Assembly: GCF_014649035.1 (NCBI RefSeq)
Contig: NZ_BMSG01000026.1
Coordinates: 1 to 64,000 of the forward strand
Source of the DNA: Streptomyces sindenensis
Lineage (GTDB): Bacteria; Actinomycetota; Actinomycetes; Streptomycetales; Streptomycetaceae
Direction of reading: 5' to 3'
DNA length: 64,000 bases
The position numbers were made by a program, and so were the translations under genes. Position 1 is the stretch's first letter. Every line of letters starts with the position of its first letter. Below are positions 27,501 through 39,500 of this stretch, one piece after another. The notes beneath the pieces are model-generated. The model was not told the DNA's origin, ran no database searches, and was given only the letters and a program-made list of their open reading frames with translations.

Positions 27501-30500
27501 GAGCTCCGGCGCTTCGTCCCGCAGACGGCGACCGCTCCGCAACCCGGGGTGGCCGTGCGGACGGTGACCATCTCGCAGAGCCCGGCCGAGGACGGCACCG
27601 GGCAGAGCGCGGGCCGTGCGGCGCTCCTCGGCCAGGACAGCTTCCGCGGGGTGCGCACCGCATCGGCCGAGCCCCCGCCGTCCGGGACTTCCGAGGCGTC
27701 ACCCGTGCCCCGGACCGTCTTCACCGGCCCGCCGTCCGCGCTCCCCGGCTCCGGCACCGCGCGGGGCGCCGACTACTTCGTCGGCCACGGCACGCCCCGT
27801 ACCGTCACCCTCGGCACGGACAACGCCGCGTACCCCACCGTCGAGGTGAGTGGCGTACAGCTCGGCGAGGTCCTCAAGCACTGGGCACAGGACGAGGATC
27901 AGGACCGGCCGCTGGTGCTGTTCTCCTGCGGGACCGGGCAGCAGCCGAAGATCGCGGGACTGCCGGTCGCCCAGCACGCGGCCAACCGGACCGGGCGGCG
28001 GGTGTACGCGCCGACCACCGAAGCGGGCACCGCGAAGGACCGGGACGGCAACGTCCGCGCGGTCCTCGGCGAAGGCCCCGACGGGCCGGGCCGGTGGCGG
28101 CTGTTCACCCCGGAGCCCACCGGGACCGCGCTGGACGACCTGGCGCGCGACGCCGGACTGCACGCGGGCCCCGGCCCCGCCGACCCCTTCGCCCGCGCCC
28201 GTACCCTCCAGCAGATCCGCACCCTGCGCGAAGTCCTCGGCCCGGACGCCGAACAACAGCCCGGCAAGCGGGAGCTGCTGGCGGGCCTCGCCTACGTGGA
28301 CGGCCTGCGCTGGCGTGACCCGGGTACCGCGGCCCGCTACGGCGACGGGCGGATGACCCCGGACCTGCTCGACCGGATGGTCACCGACTGGCACACCGCC
28401 ACCAACGGCACCCCCGTCGACCCGGCGACCGGCCCCACCCCGGAGCAGTACACCGCGTTCCTGGAAGCCGCGGCCGGGCTGCGGGCCGGGGCGACCCCCG
28501 AGACCACGCTCGACACCCTGCTGCCACCCCCGCCGCCCCAACTGCCCCCGGACACCCTGGTCTCGCAGCCGGACGTGCTCGGCCTCTCCTACGCACGCTC
28601 CGCGCAGATCACCTGGTCCCTGTCGAACGCCCCGCTGCCGCTGTCCGAACTGGGCCTCGGCCCCGCCGACACCGCCGAGCTGGCCCGCCGCCTGTACCAC
28701 CCGGAGCTCACGGCCTCGCCCGCCCCGGCCGACCCGCGGGACACGCCGGGGCCCGAAGGAAGCACGCCCCGGCCGGTGCCCCCGGTGAACTCCCTCACGG
28801 TCAACGCCTACACCGCCCGGCACACGTACGGCATTCCGGAGAAGAACTTCGACAAGTTCCGTGACCTGGCGCGGGACCGGAACGTGGTCGTGGACGTGCG
28901 GCCGACGAATCCGTCAGCGCCGAAGTGGCTGGACGCGGGGGCGATGCCGAAGCCGCAGGACATCAAGGCGAAGACGGTCAACGAGATCGACGTGTTCCTC
29001 GGCGCCGACGCCGGGACGATCGGTCTGGTCGGTTACTTCCGGCCGGTGCTGCCTGCCGAGGGCTCTGTTCCGCACGGTGCCCGGGACCGGGTGGTCTCAC
29101 GGTTCAACCAACGCTCCACCGAATTTCGCGAACTGGCCGGGAAGATGGCCCAGTACGAGGCCGAAGGCCGCTTCGTCGTCCAGGACGGAGTCGTCTACGG
29201 CGTCGACGAAGCCGGCGACCGGCGTCCGGTCACGGGTGACCACGATGTGTTCGACGTGTCGTCGCCGGACGGCTCGCGGCTCTCGCATCCCGACCACGAT
29301 GCGCTGATCGACGAGATGCGGGCCAAGGACATGGCCGTCGTGCACGGCGCGCACATGTTCTGGAATCCGCCGACGGCCTTCGACAAGTCGGTCTTCGACA
29401 AGATCGTCGGCTCTCATCAGGGCCCCTCCGGCGAGCCGCTGCTCCGCTTCACCCCCAACAGCGACCACGCCGTCCTCACCTGGACGCAGAAGCTCAAGCC
29501 CGGACAGGTCGACTCCTACACGGCCCGGCACACGTACGGCATTCCGGAGAAGAACTTCACCAAGTTCCGTGATGTGGCGCGGGACCGGAACATGGTCGTG
29601 GACGTGCGGCCGACGAATCCGTCGGCGCCGAAGTGGCTGGACGCGGGGGCGATGCCGAAGCCGCAGGACATCAAGGCGAAGACGGTCAACGAGATCGACG
29701 TGTTCCTCGGCGCCGACGCCGGGACGATCGGTCTGGTCGGCTACTTCCGGCCGGTGCTGCCTGCCGAGGGCTCTGTTCCGCACGGTGCCCGGGACCGAGT
29801 GGTCTCACGGTTCAACCAACGCTCCACGGAATTCCACGAACTGGCCGGGAAGATGGCCCAGTACGAGGCCGACGGCAGGTTCACCGTGCACCAGGGAATC
29901 GTGTTCGGTCTCGACGACGCGGGCGGCCGCCGTCCGATCACCGGCGACCACGACCTGTTCGACGTCTCATCGCCGGACGGCTCCCGGATCCCGCCCGTGG
30001 ACCATGACGCGCTGATCGAGGAGATGCGGGCCAAGGACATGGCTGTCGTGCACGGCGCGCACATGTTCTGGAATCCGCCGACGGCCTTCGACAAGTCGGT
30101 CTTCGACAAGATCGTCGGCTCTCATCAGGGCCCCTCCGGCGAGCCGCTGCTCCGCTTCAGCCCCGGCAACGACCACGCGGTCCTCGTCCACCCCGAGCCC
30201 CGCCCGGCCTCGCCGCCGCCCGCACGGCCGGAGAGCATCGCCGAGGACATCCAGCTGTCCGGCAAGGACACCGGGACGCCCGGCCTCGCGGAGACCGTCC
30301 ACGCGGACGGCCGGACGTTCCGCAGAATGCCCGCCCGGGGCGACGGGGACTGCCTCTTCCGCTCGCTCCTCGACACCGCGCGCAGCCGCGCGGTCCCGCC
30401 CCCGTGGGCCGCCTTGAACGTCGCCGGACTCCGCAGCCTGCTCCGCGACCGGCTCACCGGTTCCGAACTCCTCGCCCCGGACGTCGAGGCCGCCCCCGAC

Positions 30501-33500
30501 CCGGTGCTCGCCGTCGTCGACGACCTCCGGACGACCGCTCTGGCGGGAGTACGGGACCCGGAGGCGCGGGAGCGGATCGGGCAGCGCTGGGACCGGGTCG
30601 AGCAGGCGGTCGTCAAGAACGGCGACGGACGCCGGTGGCGGCAGATCCTGAAGAACAGTGGCTACCCCCACCTCGCCGACGTGGCACCCACCCCCGCCGA
30701 CGCACGGCGGCTCGGCACCGACGGGCTGATCCTCGCGGCGGCCGAGCTACCGGCGCTGTGGTCCTCGCCCTTCGCCGACGCGCTCCCGCTCGCGCTGGCG
30801 CACACCCTCGACATCGAGCTGCGGCTCGTCCGTCCCGACGCGTCGGCACCGACGGGCACCTCCGTCACCCCGCTCCACCCGGGCGGCCGTGGCGGCACCC
30901 TGCATGTGGCCTACAACGGCGCCGACCACTACGACGCCCTGGTCCCGGCCACCGCCCTGCCCGCCCCCGCTCCCACCCCGGCTCCCGCTCCTGCCCTCTC
31001 CCCGGCCACTGGGAGCCCGGCCGGCACCGACGTCTTCGGCGAGTGGCTGCGGAGCATGGGCGGCGTCACGGACCTGGACGCCCCCGCCGGGGAGAGCCCG
31101 GACCGGGGCGATCCCGTACCGCTGGAGACCCAACTGGAGCGGCACCGCCCGGCCCGGCTGCTGACCGGCGAGGACGCCCGGCCGCCGGGACCGGCCCCGC
31201 GCACGGTCACCTTCGACGACGGCAGCCGTCTGCCCGCCGTCCTGATCAGCCCGGACGCCGATCCGGCCGACGGCTCCACCGGCCCCGGCACGGGGACCGC
31301 CGCCGGGCCGCCGAGGACGGGGCTCCTCAACGGACCGGGCGTCCTCACCCTCCGCTCGCCCGAGCAGGTCGCGAAGGAGGTCTTCGACCAGCTGCCCGAG
31401 AAGCTCCGCGCCCAGTTCGACGAGGCGGAGCTGCTGCGCCTGCTGAAGGACCAGCCCGGCGCGTTCACCGCCCCGCGCGGCGCCCGCTTCGTGGGCCGGG
31501 AGAAGTCGGGGGTCGGCCACGAGATGATCGTCGAGGCCGTCCCGTACCACCGCTGGGAGCGTTTCGGCGAGGTCGGCGGCGCGACCGTACGGCTGGACAC
31601 CATGCGGCGCGGCCAGGCGGGTACGGGCGGCGGGCGCAGCGTCGGCGTCGGCCGCCGGGGCGCCGCCGCGCTGGGCATGGGCCCGCCCCTCAACTGGATG
31701 GTGAAGATCGGCGTCTCGCTGGGCTGGACCCGTAGGACCGACTACACGCAGGGGACCCAGGCATACCACCAGAGTGAGTACCGGGCCGTGGAGGGGTCCC
31801 ACCTGCATCTGGACGACGTCCACTACCGGGTGCGCGTCGAGCGGGTCACCGAAGCCCCGAAGACCCCGGCGCCGACGACCCCCGGGCCCGGCACCGCGCC
31901 TGCCGCCGCGCCCCGTTGGCAGCGCAGCCAGGTGCACTCGGCCTCCTTCGCCATGCGGGACGGGCTGAGCTGGCGGCTGCCCGACGACCTCACCGTGCCC
32001 TTCAAGGGGCCGAGGCGCGCCCCGGAGACGCTCACGTTCCCGGACGGAGCCGAACCGCGGATCACCGACACGACCGCCCTCCACCTCACGGACCCGCCGG
32101 AGGACCTCGCGCTCTCCATCTCCGGCGCACGCCCCGGCAGTTCGGCCCACCGCACGCTGATCTCGTACGTACGGCCCGGACGGCTGCTCGGCCTCTTCGG
32201 GAGGCTCTCCGGAACCGTCAGCGGGCCCGAACTGACCCGGGGCGGCGGACAGCACCCGCTGGGCCATCTGATCGTCGAGCGGTCGATCCCGCACCGGGCC
32301 ACCCTGGTCACGGAGTCGGTCAAGGCGGAGGTCCGCGACCTCACCCAGACCACGTACCAGAACCAGCGCGCCCACGTCCGCGACACCCGCTTCGGCGTCC
32401 AGGTCACCGCCGGGCCGCACCACGCCCTGATCGGACCGGAGACCGATGTACGCCTCCAGGGCGGCCCGCTCGTCCGCACGGATCTGAGCGCGGGCCGGGG
32501 CCACTACCTCGGCGCCGACGCCGCCCGCAAGGTGACCGGCCGCGTCCGCAACCACCCCATGGCGCTGTACCGGGTGGAGCGCACCCTGATGGTGCGCAAG
32601 GCCGGACAGCCTGCCTCCGCCGCCCGGCCGGTCCGGGTGGTCAGCCTCGACTGGTACTCCACCCAGGACGCGCGCCGCCTCGCGGGCTGGGACAGCCGTA
32701 CGCCCGGAGCCACCGGGCCGAACCCGGACGCCGAGCCGCCGGTGCCGTGGTACCTCACCCGCCAGGACCCGGTGCACCTGGGCGGCCAGGTCCGCGCCGA
32801 GGGCTTCGTGCCGGACCGGCGCCCCCCGGCCCCGGCGACCCCGGCCGCGACGACGACCCCCGCCCCGGCGACGGCTCCCGCCCCGGTGGTGACCACCTCC
32901 GCCCCGGCCACGACCACCACGACGGCCCCGGCCACGACGACCCCCGCCCCCGCCGCTCCCGACCCCTTGAAGGCCTTCGGCGACTCGGTCCTGGACACGC
33001 TCCACCGCGCGTACCCCTCGCTCTTCGTCCCGCCGCTGATGCTGCGCCACCGCCACCTGGCGAAGCTCTGGTACGGGGACGGGCGCATGCGGACCGCGCT
33101 GCACAACGAGCGCCAGGTGCGCGAGGCGCTGAACCGGCCGAGCCTCGCGCAGAGCCTCGACGACCTCACGACCACCGGGGTGCCGGTCACCCTCACCGAG
33201 GACGGCAAGGTGCGCCGGGGCCATCACACGCTCATCCTGCGCGCCCGCCTCACCGACCGGCGGTTCGAGACCACCCTGAGCGAACGCTCGCTGCGCAACG
33301 CCGTCATCGGCACCGAGATCTCCGGGCAGGGGCAGCAGGAGTCCACCACCCTCTCCGCCGGGGTCGAGCTGGGCATCTCGCCCCGCGACCACGACAAGGA
33401 TCCCGGTACCGGGCTGCCCCGCCGGGCGGGCAACATCTCCCTCGGCGCCCGCTACGCGCAGACGCGCGCCCGCGCCACCAGGAACACGGTCGCGGCCGTC

Positions 33501-36500
33501 CACGACCAGCTGGCCTTCCAGGACGGCGCCGATCTCTACAGCTACCAGGTGGAGTTGAGCGCCACTTTCGAGGGCCACCGCCGCCCGCGCGGCTGGACCC
33601 GCCTCGTCTCGGTGGGGCTGCTGGGCGCGGGCCTCTTCGTCAGCAAGGTCGGGGAGCGCCCGCTGTTCGCCCGGGGGACCGAGACGGTGGGCCGGGTGGA
33701 GCTGGCCGTCCCCGCCGCCCACGGCTCCGACCACCACGCCCCCGCCGACCCTCCCGCGACCGGCCCCGCCCCGGCGCCCGCGGCCGCCCCCGCACCGCGT
33801 CCTCTCTCCTCCACCGAGGCGGACCAACTCCTCGACGGCGCACGGCCCCTGCCGCGTACGTCCGCGTCCGACCGGCGGCTCGTCGACAAGCTGCTCAGCG
33901 CCCCGCACGTGGTCCTCAGCACGGCAGGCGGCGAGCAGCGCCAGCGGCTCGTCCAGGACACCGCAGACCGGGCCACCGGCACCTCCTGGCACGTCAGCGC
34001 CCCCGGCACCCCGATCCGCACCGCCCTGCGCCGGGCCGTGGCCAACCTCGGCGTCGCCGGACAACTCGGGCAGTACCTGGGCCCGTTCGGCACCCGTGTC
34101 ACCGGGCTCACCGGGGCGGGCCCCTTCTCGACGCACTACCTCAAGGCGGCGGTGCGGGGCGAGCTGGAGAACGTACGCGTCAAGAGCGCCCCGAAGCCCG
34201 GCAGCCTGGAAGCCACGATGGGCAACGAGCACCGCGTCGCCGGTACCTCCGGCACGGGCTCCAGGACCACCCTGGGCATCCAGGGCGCGGTGATGCCGGT
34301 GCAGCGGGCCCCCGGCCAACGGGCCCTGGTGGGGGCGTACTCGTCCGCGCTCCAGTACGCCTGGGGCAAGGGCCGCAGCGTCTCCCGAACCCTCACCCGG
34401 GGCCGCAACACCACCCTCAGCTACGCAGGCCGGATGTATCTGGTGGTCGCCGACGCCACCGAGACCGTGGCCGTACGCGACCGCTGGACGGCCGCGGCGG
34501 GAGCGGTCGGCACCCGTGCCGGGGGCCGGATCAGCTCCGCCGCCGGCCGGATCTCCGAGCGGCTCGGGCGCGGTCTCGACCCGCGCCGCGCCGCCGCCGC
34601 ACTCCAACGCGTCCGCGACGCCGTGATGTTCCACCTGCCGATGCAGGACGCGATCGAGGCCGGGCTCGCCCCGGACGGCCTCGGGACCACCACACCGGAC
34701 AACCTCGGCGGCGGCTACCGGCTCCCCCCGTTCCTGCGCCGCCACTTCGCCTCCCACCCCAGCGGCCGGCTCGACGCGAGCGGTGTCGCGCAGCAGTTGA
34801 TGGAACAGCTGGAGCGGATGGGCGTGCCCTCGCACGACCGGGAGCAGGCGCTCCAGCGCCTCTCGCCGGACTTCCTCCGCTCCCATGTGCACGAGCTGAC
34901 CGCCGACGGGATGGCACTGCCGGTCCGCTACCGCACCTGGTCCAGCCCGCACCACCTGCCGGTCGGCGGCAGCCCCGGGCAGCTGAGACTGACCCTGACG
35001 CCGGTCACCACCACCGTGGAACGGCTGCGCACGGGTTACGAGTTGGAGGACTACCGCACCACCGCCCGCGACGACGTCGGCGGCCGCTCCCAGGACCGGG
35101 GAGCCGACGTGACGCTCAGTGCGAGCGAACGCGCGGCGGGCAGCGGGGTGCTGGTCGCCAACCCGGCGCTCCAGGGCACGGCGGCCAAGCAGCGGTCGAG
35201 CAACGTGACCGAGGCGGTCGGCAGTACCGCGATGCCCAACATCGCCACCACCCAGGCGCACGCCGAGATCGTGACCACGTACACCTTGACCGCCACCCTG
35301 GTCGACGTGTCCGGGAAGCCGCTGGGCCCCACCGCCACCGCCCCCGTCGGCAGCCTCAACGAGATCCTCCCGGCGAGTCTGCTCACCCCGGCCGGCGACG
35401 GCGCGGACGGAGCGCTCACCGAGCAGGACGTGCCCGAACCTCCGCATGCGGTACGCATGCTGACCGCTGATCAGGCACGGCCGGAGTCCATCGCCCGGTG
35501 GCGGACCGGGGACGGCCGGGCCGATGGGAGCGACCCGGACATCCTGCCCTTCGACGATGCGATCGGCTCCGGCATCCTCGCCGTGGACGTCCTCGGCTCG
35601 TCCCATGTGCAGGACGCCCTGACCCTCGCCACCGCCCGCGCCGACGGCTTCCCCTCAGACGCCGACCTCGGAAGGCGGCACACGGGCGCCACACTCGCCG
35701 AACGCGTACGGATGGCCCGCCACACCCCGCTCACCGGCCTCGGCACGGCCCCGGCCCAGGCCCAGCAGGAGGCCACCTCCCAGGTCGGTCTGACCGCCGG
35801 GTTCCGTGAGGCGCTCGGGGCCGACGGCTCCCCGCTGCCCACCCAGTCCTCCGCCCGCCTCCTCGGCCAGTCCCACACCGCCGACTCCCGCCTCTACGCC
35901 AAGATGCACCGCGGCGGCGCCCGGCTGCTTGCCGTGGAGAACAAGCCGCGCATGGAGGCCATGCAGCGGCGCAAGACCGGCGATGCGCTGGACGCGGGCA
36001 TCACCGACAACGTCGAGGGCGCGGTCAGTACGTCGCCGCTGGCGGGCACCAGCAACGCGGGCGTGACCAACCCCGGCGCCACGGTCCCCATCGGCGGTGC
36101 CAACGACACGACCGCGCTCAGGGGCGCCACCGACACCACCCTCGGCACCCACGTCAAGGTCGTCACCGACCGCAGCATGCTCTTCGCGGTCCCCGTCAGC
36201 TGGCTCGCCGTGGCCGAGGTGGACCACCGGGTCACCGACAGCCGCCCGATGCAGGCCCTCGGCAAGCCCGAGCGCGGCCCCCGTGCCGTCGAGGCCGAGA
36301 CCACCGCCCTGGTCTGGCTCCGCGAGGACATCGCCCGCGACTACGGCCTCCTGGACGACACCACCTTCCCCGACGAGGCCCGCACGGCCTGGGACGACCA
36401 GGCCAGGGCGGCGGCCGACCTCGCCACCGCCGAGAAGAACTACTACGACGCCCGCGCGAAGACCCGGGAGACCTGGCTCGGGCTGAGCCCCGAGGAGCGG

Positions 36501-39500
36501 GCCGCGCTCGGTGACGACGCCGGGGCCACGACACCGCCCCCGGCCGTCACCGCCTGGCAGTCCGCCCGCGACGAGGTGCGCCGCCGGCAGCAGCGCCTGG
36601 ACGCCGCCGCGAAGGACCACCACCGCCTCCACCTCGCCGCCACCCGCCTCACCGCCCACCACCAGGGTTCGGGCGCGGTGCCGGTGAAGGACGCGCCGCA
36701 GGAGTACGCCGCGCCGGACTGGCGCTCCGAGGCGCCGGAGCCGTACGCGGTCACCGACGCCACCGACTCCACGCCGCGTACCCTCACCTCGCCCGATGGG
36801 CGCACGGTCCACCAGGTGCACGAAGTGCCGCACGACGGAGCCTCGTTCTTCCACGCGTTGCTCGCGACGGCCCAGGACCGGGGCAGGCTGTCCCTCCTGC
36901 TGGGCACCGGCCTCGCCGACCGCTTCACGGCGGCGCCCGGTGATGCGGCGGTCACCGCCGAGGCCGTCGACGCCGCGCGGAACCGGCTCGCGTGGGCGCT
37001 GGGCGACGACAGCAACGAGGACCTGCTGGACGGCCTGGCCCTGGACGCGGGGGACACCTTCACCCAGGCCGAACTGGACTACGCGGAGATTGACCTGACC
37101 GGCCCCCAGCAGGCGGAGTTCGACGCGTTCGGCCGGCTCCCGCAGACCGTCTGGCTGAGCCCGGAGCAGCGGGTGGCGCTGGCCATGGCGGCCTTGTCAC
37201 GCCCGTTCACGGCCGAGCCCACGCGGGCGGACCCGGGCAGCGGAGAACCGGCCCCGCCCGAGCGCCGGGCGGGCGACCACGGCGGCGCCGACGTGCTGCC
37301 CGCCCTCGCGGCCCGGGTCCTGGGCACCCCGGTGACGGTGGTGACGGGGGAGGGGCGGCAGCAGACGTTCCTGCCGTACGGCGCCGACCCGGCGACGGCC
37401 GACGCGGCCTCGGGCCCGGTCCTCTTCGCCGCCGACGGCTTCTTCTCCGCCGCGCTGACGCCCGGCGCGACGCCGCCGGTCACCACCGCGCTGCCGCCCC
37501 CGCCGACCACCCGTACACCTGAGGGCCGTACGGAGACGACGCCCCAGCCGCCCGCCCACCGCAGCCACGCCACCCCGCCCTGGCTGCCGCTCGCCGACGC
37601 CGGGGGCCCGCGCTACCGGCTGGACCGCGACGGCGTCCTCACCGCACCCGACGGCGCCACCTACGCCCAGGGCGCTCCCGCGGGCCGGGGCAACGGCTTC
37701 TTCGCCGCGCTCTCGACGGCCCTGCGCCACGCCGCCGGGCAACCCGGCCTCGATCCAGGGGCGGCGGCCCGGCTCCGGACCCGCGCCGGGGCGTCGCCCC
37801 TCCAGATGATGCGCCTGAACGGGCTCCCCGGCGAACGGGCGGAGCGCGACGCGCTGTTCTCGCCCCCGCCCGCGAACCGGAAGGGCGCTCCCGCGCCGAG
37901 CCAGGACGTCCTAGACGGCCGGCTGCGCCGCCACCTGGCCACCGCCCCATGGGGCCCGGAAGCCGACCGCGCGGTGGCCGAGTGGGCTGCGAAGGCGACC
38001 GCCGCCACGGTCACCCTGATCGAGGAGAACGGCACCGCGCACACCTACGCGGGCCCCTCCGCCGACGCGCCGGTCCTCCGACTCCGCCGCCGGGGCGGGG
38101 ACTTCGTACCGCTGCTGCTCCGGACGCCGGCCCGGACTCCGGCTCCGGCCCCGGCCCCCGCTCCGGCTCCGGCACCGGCCCCGGCCCCGGCCCCGGCACC
38201 GAAGCCGGCCACGGACGGCGACGTCCCAGGGCTGCCGGGGGAGGAAGAGGCGTACGAACTCAGCACGCTGTCCGGCGCGGCCCCCCAGCCGCACCCCCAC
38301 GACACCTCCGGCGACGACACCGCGTCCGACAGCGACGGTCGCTCCGGCTCCGACTTCGACTCCGACTCCGACGGCGAGGAGGACACCCCCCTCTGGGCCG
38401 ACCCCGAGTGGCTGACGGCGGTGTTCGGCCCGCAGTGGAACAGGGCCCCGCGCGCCCGGCTCCAGGAGACGTCCCAGGCCCTCCACGCGCTCGTCGAAGA
38501 GGCGGCGGGCGGCCGTCCGACCCGCGCCGGGCTGGCCGATCTCATCCGGCACGTCCTGCACCTGCCCGACCGGGCCCGGGTGACCAACCAGGATGTCCTG
38601 GACCTGGGAGCGCTGGCGCTGGAGGCGTCGTCGGACGACCTGAGGACCGCCGACGACCTCGCCGGGTACTTCGTGGACCGGCAGATCGAGACCCGGCGGG
38701 ACGCCCTCGCCGAGGAGACCCTCCTCGGTACGGCGGAACGGGGCTGGTCGGGAAGGGACTTCACCGGGGCGGACCGGGGGCTGCCGGCTCCGGACACCTA
38801 TCTCGCCGAGCGTTCCGGCCGGGTGGCCGGGCAGAGCGCGCCGTGGCGGAACCCGTACCTGTTCGTGGCCGGGGCGGCGGACGGCGGCGGCGTCGAGATC
38901 GTCACACCGTGGCGTACCTTCGTGGTCCGCGAGGCCGAGGAGATGGCCCGGATCATCTCGTACGACTCGCGTCGGCCGCGCGGTGCGGACCTCGTCCTCG
39001 CCCTGCCCCCGGCGTTCGCGGCGCGGGTCGCCAACCTGGTCGCCGGTACGACGGCCCGCCCGGTCTGGTACCCGCTGGGGCCGGCCGGGGTGGCCACCCA
39101 CCCCACCACCGGGGCCGCCCACCTCGTGGTGCGCCGCGGGGCCGGGGAGACCGGGCCGGACTGGACCACGCCCCCGCCGCCGCAGGAACCCGGCCTGCCC
39201 GGCGCCCGCGACGCCGGCGACGACAGCGACAGCGATGACGACCGTGACAGCGACAGCGACAGCGGCTCCACCAGCGACGGCGACGCGGAGTTCGACCGGC
39301 TCGCCGACCGGATGCAGTGGGAGCGCCGTACCGACGCCCTGCGCACCCGCCCCCTGGTCACCCGCGACTACGAGGTCGTCGACGAGAGCGGCACCGGGGT
39401 GCTGTTCACCGAGCCCGGCCCCCGGACGGTCGGCGAAGTCCGTACGGAGGAGGAGGCGGAAGGGCCCGCGCTCGTCCTGCCCCACCAGACTCCGGGGACC

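Noticed and set aside
30747..35606. A 1619-codon open frame on the minus strand inside the giant gene, and similar long frames elsewhere (for example 37911-40727 minus, 4514-8221 minus, 31916-35470 plus)
   Set aside because: They are shadows of the G/C-rich third positions of the real genes. They lack domains, have biased Arg/Gly/Ala/Pro composition and no credible starts.
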